This document shows positions 39,680 to 49,772 of a stretch of 64,000 nucleotides of DNA, in pieces. The DNA is taken from positions 1,116,001 through 1,180,000 of the forward strand of contig NC_014762.1 of assembly GCF_000183725.1 (NCBI RefSeq), given 5' to 3'. Positions within the stretch are counted from its first letter, which is position 1. Every line of letters starts with the position of its first letter. The notes under the pieces were generated by a model that was not told the DNA's origin, searched no databases, and saw only the letters and a program-made list of their open reading frames with translations. Made by a program: the position numbers and the translations under genes. This DNA comes from Sulfuricurvum kujiense DSM 16994. Lineage in GTDB: Bacteria; Campylobacterota; Campylobacteria; Campylobacterales; Sulfurimonadaceae.

Positions 39680-40470
39680 GGGAGCCTGAAGCTGTGCTTC
39701 ATCGGCACTTCAATAGTATCGGGTTCATAGGCGCCGTGCAAAAATAGGCGGGAAGCGAGAACCCCCTGCGCTAAAAGCATATCTGAACCGTCTTTATAGG
39801 GGAGGGCACTTGCTTTGACTTCTTTCAAAAACGGGGTTACTTTGCCGTAAATGACGTCAACCGCCCCTTTGGCCTTAACGAGGAGTACACCCAAAAGTTC
39901 TTGGGGGATCGGAAGCTCGTTATCGCTCAGACCGGCGGAGGTGGTGTTGATGATCAGATCGTACTCTGTAGGGATGAAATCGTCCCAGCAATAGGTTTTA
40001 AAGCCGCCGTTTTTGAAATACTCCAGCCGTCCTGAAGAGCGGTTGAGAATCGTCGGGGTGATTCCCCCTTGGCTGAGGGCGACGCTGAGGGCGCGTGCCG
40101 TTCCCCCCGCCCCCAATATCAGAGCGGTTTTGATTGCACCGAATGATTTGATAGCGTGCATAAAGCCATCCGCATCGGTGTTGTAGCCGATGAGTTTCCC
40201 ATCTTCCAAAACGAGGGTATTGACCGCTTGAATCGTCCGGGCGATACCGCGAACTTCGTCGCATTGCGCATAGGCGGCCTCTTTATGGGGGACGGTAACG
40301 TTGGCGCCGCTAAGGGCTTTGGCAAAAAAAACGTCGCGGAGCTGCGAACCCTCTTTCAAAGGGGTTCGGGTATAGCACGCATCGATACGGAGCGATTTGA
40401 AAACAGAATTGTGCATCAGCGGCGAGCGCGAATGGCTCACGGGGTCACCGAAGATGGTAAAAACATTCAT
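39676..40470 (-). CDS. aroE: Shikimate dehydrogenase
   Basis: NADPH-dependent reduction of 3-dehydroshikimate in the aromatic amino-acid pathway, 264 residues. Visible are the substrate site G-D-P-V-S-H-S-R-S-P (about 8-17), N-V-T-V-P-H-K with the catalytic lysine (about 56-62), and the nucleotide loop G-A-G-G-T-A-R-A (about 119-126). Its start overlaps the trpE stop and its end overlaps modE, so aroE, trpE and modE are co-translated. Confidence 0.95.
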   Translation of the reverse strand: MNVFTIFGDPVSHSRSPLMHNSVFKSLRIDACYTRTPLKEGSQLRDVFFAKALSGANVTVPHKEAAYAQCDEVRGIARTIQAVNTLVLEDGKLIGYNTDADGFMHAIKSFGAIKTALILGAGGTARALSVALSQGGITPTILNRSSGRLEYFKNGGFKTYCWDDFIPTEYDLIINTTSAGLSDNELPIPQELLGVLLVKAKGAVDVIYGKVTPFLKEVKASALPYKDGSDMLLAQGVLASRLFLHGAYEPDTIEVPMKHSFRLP

Positions 40471-41879
40471 TCAACGCAGACCAGATCGTCCAGGGTACTC
40501 ATCAAAGCCCCCAGTTTATTGGTCACTTCGAGGTATTCGAGCTCGTGTACCGAATCGGCGACGACTCCCGCACCCGCCTGCAAGACGACAAAGTCAGGTT
40601 TGATGAGGGCAGTACGGATCGTGATGGCACTGTCCATGTTGCCGTCAAACCCGAAATAGCCGATTGTTCCGCTGTAAAAGCCCCGTTTGACCCCTTCATA
40701 TTCGGCAATCAGCTCCATTGCACGGATTTTCGGAGCACCCGTCATCGTTCCCGCGGTAAAGGTGGCGGCGAGGAGGTCGAACATGTCTTTATCATCGGCG
40801 AGCCGGGCATGAACGTCCGAGACAATATGCATAACGTGCGAATAGCGCTCGACATGCATCATCTCTTCTACTTTTACCGTTCCCGTTTTGGCGACGCGGC
40901 CAACGTCGTTGCGTCCCAAATCGATCAGCATCAGATGCTCGGAAAGCTCTTTCGGATCGGAGAGGAGCTCTTCTTCGAGTTCCAGATCGCGCTGTTTGGT
41001 ACCGCCGCGTTTGCGTGTCCCCGCAATCGGACGAAGGAGGATGTCTCCGTCACTCAAACGTACCATTACTTCAGGGGAGCTTCCCACGATGCTGAAATCT
41101 TCATATTCCATCAGATACATATACGGAGAGGGGTTTTTGAGTCTCAAAATACGGTAAAAACTGAACGGATCGATATGGGCATGGCGGATATAGCGGTTGG
41201 TCATCAGAATTTGAAAGACGTCACCGCTTTTGATCATCTCTTTGGACTTGTCGACCATTGAGAAAAATTTCTCTTTCGAGAAAATAAATTCTCCCCCGTT
41301 ATCGGTTTCAATCGGTTTTAGCGGGGTATAGCTGTAGGGAGATTTGAGAACGTTCTCTATCTCTTCAAAACGTTCAATCATCGGTGTGAGAGAACTAAGC
41401 ATCGTGATGGTCGCATTTTTATGGGAGACGACGAGGGTAAGTTTCGGTAGGATCAGATCCATATCGGGGATATCGGTCTGATCGATCAGATTGCCCATCG
41501 ATTCTTCGAGTACCGGTTCGAATACCTGTACCATATCGTATCCGATATAGCCGATAAAGCCGTCGATATACCCGACACCCAGCTCCTGTGCTTTTTCACG
41601 ATACGCTTTATGGTTGAGTTTGCGGTAATACTCTTTTAAAAACTCAAACGGTGAAATGTTCAGGTGTTCGGCTTTACCCTTTGCATTTGTGTATATAGTG
41701 TTTTTTTGGCTGTAGGTGAGACGCTCGCGTGCACCGATAACGATTATCGTGTAGTTACCTTCGCTGTTGCCGGCACTTTCAAAGAGAAAACTGACTTCTT
41801 GAGGGAAAAGGCTTTTCGCCTTTTCGTAGACGGCTATGGGAGCGAATTGATCGAGAGAAAAATGGCGCGATGAAATCAC
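40467..41879 (-). CDS. trpE: Anthranilate synthase component I
   Basis: Converts chorismate to anthranilate, the first step of tryptophan synthesis; 470 residues. The chorismate-binding core shows S-P-E-V-M-V-R (about 268-274), P-I-A-G-T-R-K-R-G (about 283-291), D-L-G-R-N-D-V-G-R-V (about 319-328) and F-T-A-G-T-M-T-G-A-P-K (about 374-384). The start is GTG at 41879, just after the SPOR gene stop. A PabB role is possible since the families are similar, but the overall layout is TrpE-like. The C. jejuni version of this operon lacks it, as far as I recall. Confidence 0.88.
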   Translation of the reverse strand: MISSRHFSLDQFAPIAVYEKAKSLFPQEVSFLFESAGNSEGNYTIIVIGARERLTYSQKNTIYTNAKGKAEHLNISPFEFLKEYYRKLNHKAYREKAQELGVGYIDGFIGYIGYDMVQVFEPVLEESMGNLIDQTDIPDMDLILPKLTLVVSHKNATITMLSSLTPMIERFEEIENVLKSPYSYTPLKPIETDNGGEFIFSKEKFFSMVDKSKEMIKSGDVFQILMTNRYIRHAHIDPFSFYRILRLKNPSPYMYLMEYEDFSIVGSSPEVMVRLSDGDILLRPIAGTRKRGGTKQRDLELEEELLSDPKELSEHLMLIDLGRNDVGRVAKTGTVKVEEMMHVERYSHVMHIVSDVHARLADDKDMFDLLAATFTAGTMTGAPKIRAMELIAEYEGVKRGFYSGTIGYFGFDGNMDSAITIRTALIKPDFVVLQAGAGVVADSVHELEYLEVTNKLGALMSTLDDLVCVE

Positions 41880-41880
41880 G

Positions 41881-42762
41881 TTACCCCTTTACTATGTATG
41901 CGCCGGATTCGATGTTGCGTTTTACGTTTCCTAAAACGTCACGTGCCGCTTTCTCACCCTGGAACGGTCCGACCATGACTTTTGTAGCAGCACCGCTTGG
42001 AACGGTTGTGTATTTCAATCCGCTGGCGTTGAGGCGATCGAAAAGGGTTTTGCTCGGTTCTTTCGTAAAGGATCCGACTTGAATGTAATAGGTTCCGGTC
42101 GTATCAACGGTTTTAGCAGCCGGTTTCGTCGTTGTTTCGGCTGCGGTTTTTGCAGGCTCTGCCGCCGGTTTATCGGTTGTTTTCTGAGCAGTTTCAGCGG
42201 CAGGTTTCGGCGCAGCAGCTGTTTTTTGTACCGAAGAAGCTTTTTTGGTCTCTGTCGGCTTGACCGATTTGATTGTCGGTGTATTGACGACCGGCTGAGC
42301 GAATTTTTGGGTCGATTGGGCTTTAGCCGGTGCCGGTGTCACAGGTGCGGAAACGCTTTGTGTAGCTGCTTTAGGCTGCTGTGCCGGGACCGCGGGCTGA
42401 ATAACGGTCGTTTCCTCTACCGGAGAATTTTGCATCGACTCTTGTTTGATTTTTTGAGCGATTTGTCCCAAGTCCTGAGGTGCAGACGGCGTTGTTGCGG
42501 CAGATGTATTTGAACCTTCTTGGATCACTTCGACCGGTTCAAAGAGAGGATCGTTGGCAATCTCGGTCGGCGACGTCGGTGCAGGCGGAACTACGGCTTG
42601 CGGCGGCTTCTCGTCCGTTTGCGTTTTGAGCGAATTCATAATTACCAAAACGATGATCAATATAAGTGTCAGTGCAGCGATTGCCAACAATAACTTTTTA
42701 CTATTGGAATTTGATCCGCCTTTGCTTAGAATGATGTCATTGAGTTCATTTTTTTCTTCCAT
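41881..42762 (-). CDS. SPOR-domain cell-envelope protein
   Basis: A 293-residue bitopic inner-membrane protein. It has a short cytoplasmic N-terminus, one membrane helix (about 24-44), a long Pro/Ala/Lys/Thr-rich periplasmic linker with repeated K-P-A-A-E/K units, and a C-terminal SPOR domain (about 218-291; Y-Y-I-Q-V-G-S-F, V-M-V-G-P-F). SPOR domains bind denuded glycan strands at the division site. A SPOR-like gene is known at the same place in C. jejuni, between the DUF1882 gene and aroE. Confidence 0.88.
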   Translation of the reverse strand: MEEKNELNDIILSKGGSNSNSKKLLLAIAALTLILIIVLVIMNSLKTQTDEKPPQAVVPPAPTSPTEIANDPLFEPVEVIQEGSNTSAATTPSAPQDLGQIAQKIKQESMQNSPVEETTVIQPAVPAQQPKAATQSVSAPVTPAPAKAQSTQKFAQPVVNTPTIKSVKPTETKKASSVQKTAAAPKPAAETAQKTTDKPAAEPAKTAAETTTKPAAKTVDTTGTYYIQVGSFTKEPSKTLFDRLNASGLKYTTVPSGAATKVMVGPFQGEKAARDVLGNVKRNIESGAYIVKG

Positions 42763-42800
42763 TGAAGTGCCGTTCCTTATAAGAGTTGTGCTTATCGAAT

Positions 42801-43343
42801 TTACATATGTTTAGACCACGAAGCACCGCGCTCTTTAGCGTACACTTCGTAGGGAAGGTTAAGAATATTGTATTCCATCGGTAAATCTAACGACGGAAAC
42901 ATTCGCCACTGTTTCGGTTGTTTTGCGGCAAGTTTCATCGAAATCATTTTACCCAGTTGATTGGCTTCTTGTAAAGTCGTATGTCCTTTATGGATATACA
43001 CGTGCAAATGCCCCGGTGTTTTGGTCTCAAAAGCGGTAAAATTGATGAATCCCTCTTCTCTAAGCAATAATTGTGCCTTATGGTAAAAGCGCTGCGGATC
43101 AGTCCCGTTGTAGTCGATAACGATGTTTTCCACTTTGTCGAACTTATTGATCAGTGAATGGGCGACGGTGATCTGTTTTTTTAGATGCTGATCGATAATC
43201 GCCTGAGTAAGCGTTTTGTCGATTCTTTCGTATTTATTGAAAAAAGTGCGCCCTTTGAAATCGATTTTGTCAACGACGGTGTCATGTTTCAGCCAGTAAT
43301 GATCTGAAATCATTTTGATCAGTTTCATGTCCATCGATGTCAT
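42801..43343 (-). CDS. DUF1882 family protein
   Basis: A 180-residue soluble protein of the DUF1882 family restricted to Campylobacterota. Its function is unknown. Typical segments are D-H-Y-W-L-K-H-D near the N-terminus, G-R-T-F-F-N-K-Y-E-R (about 30-39) and P-G-H-L-H-V-Y-I-H-K-G-H-T (about 109-121). The conserved place between glyA and a SPOR gene is shared with Campylobacter and supports the assignment. The hairpin repeat copy 2 lies between it and glyA. Confidence 0.85.
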   Translation of the reverse strand: MTSMDMKLIKMISDHYWLKHDTVVDKIDFKGRTFFNKYERIDKTLTQAIIDQHLKKQITVAHSLINKFDKVENIVIDYNGTDPQRFYHKAQLLLREEGFINFTAFETKTPGHLHVYIHKGHTTLQEANQLGKMISMKLAAKQPKQWRMFPSLDLPMEYNILNLPYEVYAKERGASWSKHM

Positions 43344-43370
43344 TGGGGCGCCTTTTATATATTTAATTGC

Positions 43371-43437
43371 GGGTCGAGAACAAAGTCCCCGACCCTTTCG
43401 CTTGCCGCTGAGGCACTAAAGCTTGCCCCTGCGGGTC
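43371..43437 (+). repeat. Hairpin-core-hairpin repeat, copy 2
   Basis: GGGTCG (43371-43376) pairs with CGACCC (43390-43395). The core CGCTTGCCGCT (43399-43409) and GGCACTAAAGCTT (43412-43424) follows, then a GC-rich end whose GGGTC (43433-43437) can also pair with GACCC at 43391-43395. The core is identical to the copy at 13298-13364 except for one base in the second block and the two linker bases, while the hairpin stems differ. It sits between the co-directional glyA and DUF1882 genes. Confidence 0.65.
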
Positions 43438-43441
43438 AGAA

Positions 43442-44689
43442 TTAATACGTTGGTTGGTTATAGATAACGAAATTTTTCGCCAATGCTTTTAGCTCTTCTT
43501 TGATAGCGGCTTGTTTGGTCTCATTTTCGATATCGTCCAAAACATCGGCGATGCGGTTTGCGATAAGTTCAAACTCTTTCTCTTTCATACCGCGTGATGT
43601 CAATGCAGGGCTTCCGATACGGACACCTGAAGTAACGAACGGTGAACGCGTTTCTCCAGGTACGGTATTTTTGTTAACGGTGATTCCCGCGCGTCCGAGT
43701 GCCGCATCGGCATCTTTACCGCTGAACGGTTTGTTAAGGAATGAAACCAATACCAGGTGATTGTCGGTTCCGCCGCTGACGATGTCGTAACCGCGTTCCA
43801 TCAATACTTTGGCAAGAACAGCCGCATTCGCTTTGACTTGCGCAGCGTACACTTTCCACTCATCTGAGAGGTTGTATTTGAAGCCGACCGCTTTTGCCGC
43901 GATGACGTGAACCAACGGTCCCCCTTGAAGTGCAGGGAAAATAGCCGAGTTGATTTTTTTAGCGATCTCTTCGTCGTTGGTCATGATCATACCGCCGCGA
44001 GGACCCGCTAGGGTTTTGTGCGTCGTTGTCGTAACAACATCCGCATATGGGAACGGGCTTGGGTGCTCACCTGCACATACAAGTCCTGCGATGTGGGCGA
44101 TATCGGCGAAAAGAATAGCCCCGACGGCGTCAGCAATTTCGCGGAATTTTTTGAAATCGATTTCGCGAGCATAGGCTGAAGCGCCGCATACGATGATTTT
44201 CGGCTGAACGATTTTTGCGATATCCATGACACGCTCATAGTTGATGCGGCCGTCCAGTTCGACACCGTAGGAAAAACTGTGATAGTTTTTACCCGAAAAG
44301 CTTACTTTTGAACCGTGTGTCAAATGTCCGCCGTGGCTGAGATCCATACCGAGGAGTTTATCTCCCGCTTGAAGCAACGCCGCATAAACCGCGCCGTTCG
44401 CCGATGAACCCGAGTGCGGCTGTACATTGGCAAATTTGCACCCGAACAGTTCGCAGGCGCGGTCAATCGCCAATTGCTCTACACCGTCTGCGTATTCGCA
44501 TCCGCCGTAGTAACGTTTAGCGGGATATCCTTCGGCGTATTTGTTGGTAAATACAGAACCCATTGCTTCCATAACGGCAGGGAGGGTAAAGTTTTCCGAT
44601 GCGATCATCTCTAAATGGTCGGTTTGGCGTTCAAGCTCTTGCTCACATAATGTGTAAATTTCGTTGTCGTATTCTTTGAGGAAACTCAT
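43442..44689 (-). CDS. glyA: Serine hydroxymethyltransferase
   Basis: PLP-dependent interconversion of serine and glycine, supplying one-carbon units; 415 residues. The PLP lysine is in [14 protein letters not shown] (near residue 228). Other signatures are S-E-N-F-T-L-P near the start and Q-P-H-S-G-S-S-A-N (about 94-102). Its start overlaps lysS by 4 bases. Confidence 0.97.
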   Translation of the reverse strand: MSFLKEYDNEIYTLCEQELERQTDHLEMIASENFTLPAVMEAMGSVFTNKYAEGYPAKRYYGGCEYADGVEQLAIDRACELFGCKFANVQPHSGSSANGAVYAALLQAGDKLLGMDLSHGGHLTHGSKVSFSGKNYHSFSYGVELDGRINYERVMDIAKIVQPKIIVCGASAYAREIDFKKFREIADAVGAILFADIAHIAGLVCAGEHPSPFPYADVVTTTTHKTLAGPRGGMIMTNDEEIAKKINSAIFPALQGGPLVHVIAAKAVGFKYNLSDEWKVYAAQVKANAAVLAKVLMERGYDIVSGGTDNHLVLVSFLNKPFSGKDADAALGRAGITVNKNTVPGETRSPFVTSGVRIGSPALTSRGMKEKEFELIANRIADVLDDIENETKQAAIKEELKALAKNFVIYNQPTY

Positions 44690-46203
44690 TCTTCTTCTCC
44701 GTTGTTGGTTTGGTTGTTGTGGATTGGTTTCATAGCCGGGAAGAGCAATACGTCCCGGATAGAGTGTTGGTTGGTCAGCATCATGACGAGACGGTCGATT
44801 CCGATCCCCTGTCCGGCGGTCGGTGCCATACCGTAGGAGAGAGCGGTAACGAAATCTTCGTCCATCTCATGGGCTTCATCATCGCCAGAATCTTTGGCCG
44901 CCATTTGCCCTTCAAAACGCCCTAATTGATCGACCGGATCGTTCAGCTCGCTAAACGCGTTGGCGATTTCGCGTCCGGCAATGAAAAGCTCAAAGCGGTC
45001 GGTCAGTTCGGGACGTTCGTCGTTACGGCGCGCAAGAGGAGAGATTTCGACCGGGTAGTGGGTAATAAAGGTCGGATTGATGAGTTTGGCTTCGACGAAT
45101 TCGTCAAAGAGTTCCCCTTGCAGCTGTCCGAGGTTCATCGCCGCATTGGCTTCGAGGTTTTTCGATTTCAAAAATGCCAAAATTGAGTCTTTGTCATTGA
45201 CGATTTCTTCGGGGACACCGCCGATGACGCTGAGGCTCTTGACCAGTTCGATTTCGCTAAATTGGTCGAAATCGACTTCCAACTCACCGTACGGGAGACG
45301 TTTAGGAAGGTCGAGATGATCGAAGAGATACTCGAAATACTCTTTGGTGATACTGATCAGGTCTTTATAGGTTTTAAATGCCCAGTAAAATTCGATAGAG
45401 GTGAACTCTGGATTATGGGTAGCGTCCATCCCCTCGTTGCGGAAATTACGGTTGATTTCAAATACCGCTTCGAATCCGCCGACGATGAGGCGTTTGAGAT
45501 AGAGTTCCGGTGCGATACGCAAATAGCGGTCGATCCCAAGAGCATTGTGATGGGTAACGAACGGCTTCGCGTTTGCTCCCCCCGCGATCGGGTGCATCAT
45601 CGGCGTTTCGACCTCTAAAAATCCTTTGTCTTCGAAAAAGCGGCGGGTAAGGCTGATCACTTTGGAACGTATATGAAACGTTTTGCGAACTTCGGAGTTC
45701 ATAATCAGATCAAGATAGCGTTGACGATAGCGCATCTCTTTGTCCTGAATCCCGTGGAATTTCTCAGGAAGAGGGGAGATCGCTTTGGTAAGGAGGGTTA
45801 GCTTGTCGGCATGGAGTGACAATTCGCCGTGTTGGGTTATAAACGGATAGCCGCTTACTTCGATGATGTCACCCACCTCGATCAGCTTTTTGAAAACGTC
45901 GTTGTAAAAATTTTCAGGAAGGTTGTCTCGGGCAACATAGATTTGGAGCATTCCGCTTTCGTCTTCGATTTTGACGAAACTCGCTTTACCCATCAATCGG
46001 TACAGTTTGATCCGTCCCGCAACGGTGTAGTGGCGGTGCTCATCCCGTTTTTCTTCTTTTTGAAAAAGATCGGAATTGACATTGTGAAATTTATCGATGG
46101 TCGTGTTGCGCTCTGAGTGGTTTGCATACGGATCGATTCCGAGTGCTCTTAGTGCTTCGGCTTTTTCGATCCGTTGTTGTACGTATTGGTTTTCAAATGC
46201 CAA
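44686..46203 (-). CDS. lysS: Lysyl-tRNA synthetase, class II
   Basis: Charges tRNA-Lys; 505 residues. It has an N-terminal OB-fold anticodon-binding domain (about 55-150; T-V-A-G-R-I) and a class II catalytic core with motif 2 [15 protein letters not shown] and motif 3 G-I-G-I-D-R-L-V-M near residue 475. It overlaps glyA and follows fur after 21 bases. Confidence 0.97.
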   Translation of the reverse strand: MAFENQYVQQRIEKAEALRALGIDPYANHSERNTTIDKFHNVNSDLFQKEEKRDEHRHYTVAGRIKLYRLMGKASFVKIEDESGMLQIYVARDNLPENFYNDVFKKLIEVGDIIEVSGYPFITQHGELSLHADKLTLLTKAISPLPEKFHGIQDKEMRYRQRYLDLIMNSEVRKTFHIRSKVISLTRRFFEDKGFLEVETPMMHPIAGGANAKPFVTHHNALGIDRYLRIAPELYLKRLIVGGFEAVFEINRNFRNEGMDATHNPEFTSIEFYWAFKTYKDLISITKEYFEYLFDHLDLPKRLPYGELEVDFDQFSEIELVKSLSVIGGVPEEIVNDKDSILAFLKSKNLEANAAMNLGQLQGELFDEFVEAKLINPTFITHYPVEISPLARRNDERPELTDRFELFIAGREIANAFSELNDPVDQLGRFEGQMAAKDSGDDEAHEMDEDFVTALSYGMAPTAGQGIGIDRLVMMLTNQHSIRDVLLFPAMKPIHNNQTNNGEEE

Positions 46204-46224
46204 TGTTTTTCCTTTATTCGATAG

Positions 46225-46707
46225 TTATTTTTTAGAATCGGTTTGGCAGTTTTTACAGATGCCGTAAATTTGCATAGAGTGCTCCTGCATCACGAATCCA
46301 AGGGCTTCGGTGATCTCTTTTTGACGACGTTCGATCTCTTCATCGACGAATTCCGTGATGTTCCCGCACGAAGTACAGATGATGTGGTCATGATGATCCT
46401 TGGCACCGAGTTCGTATTTTTTTCCTTGCGCACCGAAAGAGAGAGAGGTAACCATCTCCGAATCTTCAAGCAAAGAGAGGGTACGGTAAACGGTTGCGAT
46501 CCCCGTTCCCAATTCAGGATGTTTCTCCTGAATCAGATGATGCAGCCCTTCCGGGGTTAAATGCTCGTCGGAATTATAGAGCATCTCCAAAATGACTTCA
46601 CGCTGAATCGTGAATTTTAGTCCGTTCTCTTTCAGCAATTGTTTGAAATCGCTTAAAAGCTTATTGTATTCGACGGTTCGTTCCGTAAAATCGGTATATG
46701 CATTCAT
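46225..46707 (-). CDS. fur: Ferric uptake regulator Fur
   Basis: A 160-residue Fur-family repressor. The N-terminal winged helix (about 20-90) contains T-P-E-G-L-H-H-L and G-I-A-T-V-Y-R-T-L. The dimerisation domain has H-H-D-H-I-I-C-T-S-C (about 104-113) and a second C-K-N-C pair near the end, a structural zinc site. Position upstream of lysS-glyA equals C. jejuni fur, which supports Fur rather than PerR or Zur. Confidence 0.93.
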   Translation of the reverse strand: MNAYTDFTERTVEYNKLLSDFKQLLKENGLKFTIQREVILEMLYNSDEHLTPEGLHHLIQEKHPELGTGIATVYRTLSLLEDSEMVTSLSFGAQGKKYELGAKDHHDHIICTSCGNITEFVDEEIERRQKEITEALGFVMQEHSMQIYGICKNCQTDSKK

Positions 46708-46710
46708 CGG

Positions 46711-47262
46711 TTAATGATCCTTATCCGAGCTGTTGGTATCGGTTGCATTTTCATCACTGATCAATGATTTAATATCATCGGTTTCAATATGCAAAATGAA
46801 ATTCCCCGTCGCAAACATCGGTTTATAAAAAAAGCTGTCAGCCATTTTCCCCTCAAAGTTTTCACGGATTGCCGTGACGCTGAAGAGGGCATAGACTATG
46901 ATAGAGACAATAAAGAAAAACTTGCTGCTCCCCAATACAAATCCCAATACTCTGTCCAAGGGGCCCAAACCGCTTAAGCTGGTAAGCTTTTTAAATCCTG
47001 ATCCGAGTGCGACCATTAAGAGCCAGAATATACCCAGGGCGAAAATAAATCCGACTAGATTAATGGCCGCCGAACTTTCAAAATGAAAAAGGACATCACT
47101 CAGAAACTTGCCGATAATCCCGCCCAAATGAGATGCGACAAAAACGCCTCCGACGATTCCGACAAGCCCGAAAACTTCTTTTGACAAACCGTTTAAAAGT
47201 CCTTTTAGCCCCAGTAGCAGGATTACCGATCCGACAACAAGATCAAAATAATTCAAATCCAT
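46711..47262 (-). CDS. cvpA: CvpA family membrane protein
   Basis: A 183-residue inner-membrane protein with four hydrophobic segments (about 5-22, 28-48, 66-90, 108-128). The CvpA pattern is N-Y-F-D-L-V-V-G followed by G-L-x-x-G-L, and G-P-L-D-R-V-L-G-F-V-L-G near residue 100. CvpA proteins affect envelope stress tolerance and biofilm formation, by an unknown mechanism. Its ATG overlaps the stop of the GGDEF gene, and it lies 3 bases before fur. Placement next to fur is conserved in the phylum. Confidence 0.88.
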   Translation of the reverse strand: MDLNYFDLVVGSVILLLGLKGLLNGLSKEVFGLVGIVGGVFVASHLGGIIGKFLSDVLFHFESSAAINLVGFIFALGIFWLLMVALGSGFKKLTSLSGLGPLDRVLGFVLGSSKFFFIVSIIVYALFSVTAIRENFEGKMADSFFYKPMFATGNFILHIETDDIKSLISDENATDTNSSDKDH

Positions 47263-48188
47263 TACAACTCCATCTCCAAACGGTCTTTACCGTTGTTTTT
47301 AGCCTTGTACAAAGCGGTGTCCGAACGCTGGATAATAGCGTCAATCGTATCGGTTTCTTTGATTTTCGTCATACCGATACTGAGCGTAACAGTAATTTGC
47401 TGGTTTTGGAAGAGAGGTTTATTGTTACGGCAAAGGGTTAACAGCCGTTCACCGACCAAACGCGCCCCTTCCAAATCGGTTCGGTTCAGCAAAATGATGA
47501 ACTCTTCGCCTCCGAAACGATAGACCCGGTCACCGTCGCGCAGAGCTTTCTTAAATAACTTAGCCAAAAAGATAAGTACTTTATCACCCGCAATATGGCC
47601 GAATTTATCGTTAATCTGTTTAAAATTATCGGCATCGATCATAAAGCAGAAAATATCAAAATTAAGTTTGCCTTTGTCGAGTATCGTACGAAGGTGTTCG
47701 TTGAGCGCATAACGGTTAAATGTTTTGGTCAAAGGGTCAAGCGAAGTTTTGACCTCCAGACTTTTCACCTGTTCCATCAGCGTATAGATAACATCGTTGG
47801 CACGGGAAACTTCATCGCTCAGATGATTCTGGATGTCGTTGAATTTTTCGGTGATCTTTTCAAAGTTTATCAGTGTATCGCCGTTGCTTTGTTCCAGCAA
47901 TTCGGCTTGTTCTTCGGTGATCTTTCCGATTCTTTCATTGGTATCGGCATACGAATCGATACTTTTTATGGCCAATGCTTTGTACTCTTCTGCTGAAGTG
48001 TTGCGATATGCCAGCAGATCGATCTCTCCTGAGGTGTAAGCCTCTAGCACTTCTTGGGTCGCATTGGTAACCAGCTCCGCGAATTCTGAGGGCTCTATGG
48101 TCGCCTGTCGCTTCGCGGCAGCTTCTAAATGGATAGAGAGTTCTTTGCAAAAATGGAATAAAAAAGGATTAATTTGATTGTATTCCAC
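47262..48188 (-). CDS. GGDEF diguanylate cyclase
   Basis: A cytoplasmic enzyme making cyclic di-GMP. The C-terminal GGDEF domain (about 150-308) carries the active motif R-F-G-G-E-E-F and the D-A-D-N-F-K-Q-I-N-D metal site. The allosteric R-x-x-D inhibition site appears to be absent. The N-terminal part is helical with no recognised sensor. GTG at 48188 is preferred because AAAGGTAA lies just before it; the frame also opens with a GTG at 48215, which lacks a ribosome binding site. It heads the long operon ending in modE. Confidence 0.9.
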   Translation of the reverse strand: MEYNQINPFLFHFCKELSIHLEAAAKRQATIEPSEFAELVTNATQEVLEAYTSGEIDLLAYRNTSAEEYKALAIKSIDSYADTNERIGKITEEQAELLEQSNGDTLINFEKITEKFNDIQNHLSDEVSRANDVIYTLMEQVKSLEVKTSLDPLTKTFNRYALNEHLRTILDKGKLNFDIFCFMIDADNFKQINDKFGHIAGDKVLIFLAKLFKKALRDGDRVYRFGGEEFIILLNRTDLEGARLVGERLLTLCRNNKPLFQNQQITVTLSIGMTKIKETDTIDAIIQRSDTALYKAKNNGKDRLEMEL

Positions 48189-48393
48189 ACACTTACCTTT
48201 AAAAGATACGGACACTTAAAAGTTCTTCTTTACGGGGAAAAAAGCAAAGATTATGAGCCGATATAATTGGCGCCATTATACTTTTTCAAACATAAATCTA
48301 AGATTTGGTTTCCTTAATCAGTCCCTTTTTAGGATAAAAGGATAAAATTCGGCAACTATAAATAAATAGGTGCAATAGCACGCAGGAGATCAT

Positions 48394-49740
48394 ATGAGTA
48401 CATGGAGCCGATCAAGCTGGAGAGAAAAACCGATTAAACAGCAGCCGACCTACCCGGATACGGCGGTACTGGAGCAAATCGAATCGCAGCTTCGCAACTA
48501 CCCTCCACTCGTATTTGCGGGCGAGGCGCGTACGTTAAAAAAGAATTTGGCCGACGTGTGTGAGGGAAAAGCTTTCTTGTTGCAGGGGGGCGATTGTGCG
48601 GAGAGTTTTTCTGAGTTTCATGCCCACAATATCAGAGACACCTTTAAAGTTATGATGCAAATGGCGGTTGTAATGACTTTTGCGGGCGGAGTTCCGGTAG
48701 TAAAAGTGGGACGTCTCGGCGGACAATTCGCCAAGCCGCGCTCATCCGATACGGAGACGGTTGAGGGGATTACCCTTCCGAGTTACCGCGGAGATATCAT
48801 TAACGGTGTCGATTTCAACGAAGCCGCACGCGTACCTGATCCTCATCGAATGGTTCAAGCCTACAACCAATCGGCGGCAACTTTGAACCTTCTTCGCGCT
48901 TTCGCATCGGGAGGTCTTGCCGATTTGCATCAAGTCCATGCATGGAATCTCGGCTTTGTCGGTCAAAACGAAATGACAAAAAAATACGATGATCTTTCGC
49001 GCCAAATCGATGATTCCCTGCGCTTTATGGCGGCGTGCGGAATTACTTCGGATACGTATCGAACCTTGCGTGAAACTGATTTCTATACGTCTCACGAAGC
49101 ATTGCTTCTGAATTACGAAGAGGCGTTTACCCGTCAGGACTCTCTAACGGGAGAATGGTATGACGTATCATCACACATGTTGTGGATCGGTGACCGTACA
49201 CGCCAGCTCGACGGTGCACACGTTGAATTTATGCGCGGTATCAAAAATCCGATCGGGGTTAAAGCGGGACCGTCTATGGATCCGGAAGATTTGATCCGTT
49301 TGTGCGATATCCTCAACCCTGATAACGAAGCGGGACGTTTGAACGTCATCGTCCGTATGGGAGCCGATAAAGTAGCCGACGGTATGCCGGCTTTGATCCG
49401 CGCGATTGAGCGCGAAGGGAAAAAAGTGGTCTGGAGCTGTGACCCGATGCACGGAAATACGATCACCAGCAACGGATACAAAACCCGTCCGGTCGATGCG
49501 GTGCTTAAAGAGATGAAACAGTTTTTCCAAGTACACAAGGCTGAGGGGACATACGCCGGAGGGGTCCATTTGGAGATGACCGGCAAAAATGTTACCGAGT
49601 GTCTGGGGGGATCGTTTGAGATCACTTCCGAAAATCTCAAAAGCCGTTATCACACCCATTGTGATCCGCGTCTTAATGCAGACCAGTCACTGGAATTGGC
49701 ATTTTTGATTGCCGATACGCTTAAAGAAGCGCATCGCTAA
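48394..49740 (+). CDS. aroG: Class II DAHP synthase
   Basis: 3-deoxy-D-arabino-heptulosonate-7-phosphate synthase of the class II (plant-like) type, the first step of the shikimate pathway, 448 residues. Signatures are W-S-R-S-S-W-R near the N-terminus, [11 protein letters not shown] (about 62-72), [13 protein letters not shown] (about 109-121), and [10 protein letters not shown] (about 350-359). It has its own promoter region with an AGGAG ribosome binding site and is divergent from the operon containing aroE and trpE. Both act in aromatic synthesis. Confidence 0.95.
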   Translation: MSTWSRSSWREKPIKQQPTYPDTAVLEQIESQLRNYPPLVFAGEARTLKKNLADVCEGKAFLLQGGDCAESFSEFHAHNIRDTFKVMMQMAVVMTFAGGVPVVKVGRLGGQFAKPRSSDTETVEGITLPSYRGDIINGVDFNEAARVPDPHRMVQAYNQSAATLNLLRAFASGGLADLHQVHAWNLGFVGQNEMTKKYDDLSRQIDDSLRFMAACGITSDTYRTLRETDFYTSHEALLLNYEEAFTRQDSLTGEWYDVSSHMLWIGDRTRQLDGAHVEFMRGIKNPIGVKAGPSMDPEDLIRLCDILNPDNEAGRLNVIVRMGADKVADGMPALIRAIEREGKKVVWSCDPMHGNTITSNGYKTRPVDAVLKEMKQFFQVHKAEGTYAGGVHLEMTGKNVTECLGGSFEITSENLKSRYHTHCDPRLNADQSLELAFLIADTLKEAHR

Positions 49741-49742
49741 AA

Positions 49743-49766
49743 GTGTTTCCGCTTTTGCGGAAGCAC
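49743..49766. terminator. Bidirectional terminator between aroG and the PerR-like gene
   Basis: GTGTTTCCGC (49743-49752) pairs with GCGGAAGCAC (49757-49766), 10 bp with one G-T wobble and a TTTT loop. It lies between two convergent genes, with TTTTT shortly after. Confidence 0.8.
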
Positions 49767-49772
49767 ACTGCA

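Noticed and set aside
42079-42513. Cys/Arg-rich 144-codon frame antisense to the SPOR gene
   Set aside because: Its composition is the reverse-strand image of the Pro/Ala/Lys-rich linker of the SPOR protein; no family resemblance.
48260-48290. Palindrome around GGCGCC upstream of aroG as an operator
   Set aside because: The TATAAT-TGGCGCC-ATTATA match needs a one-base bulge and could simply be two opposed -10 boxes; too weak to call.
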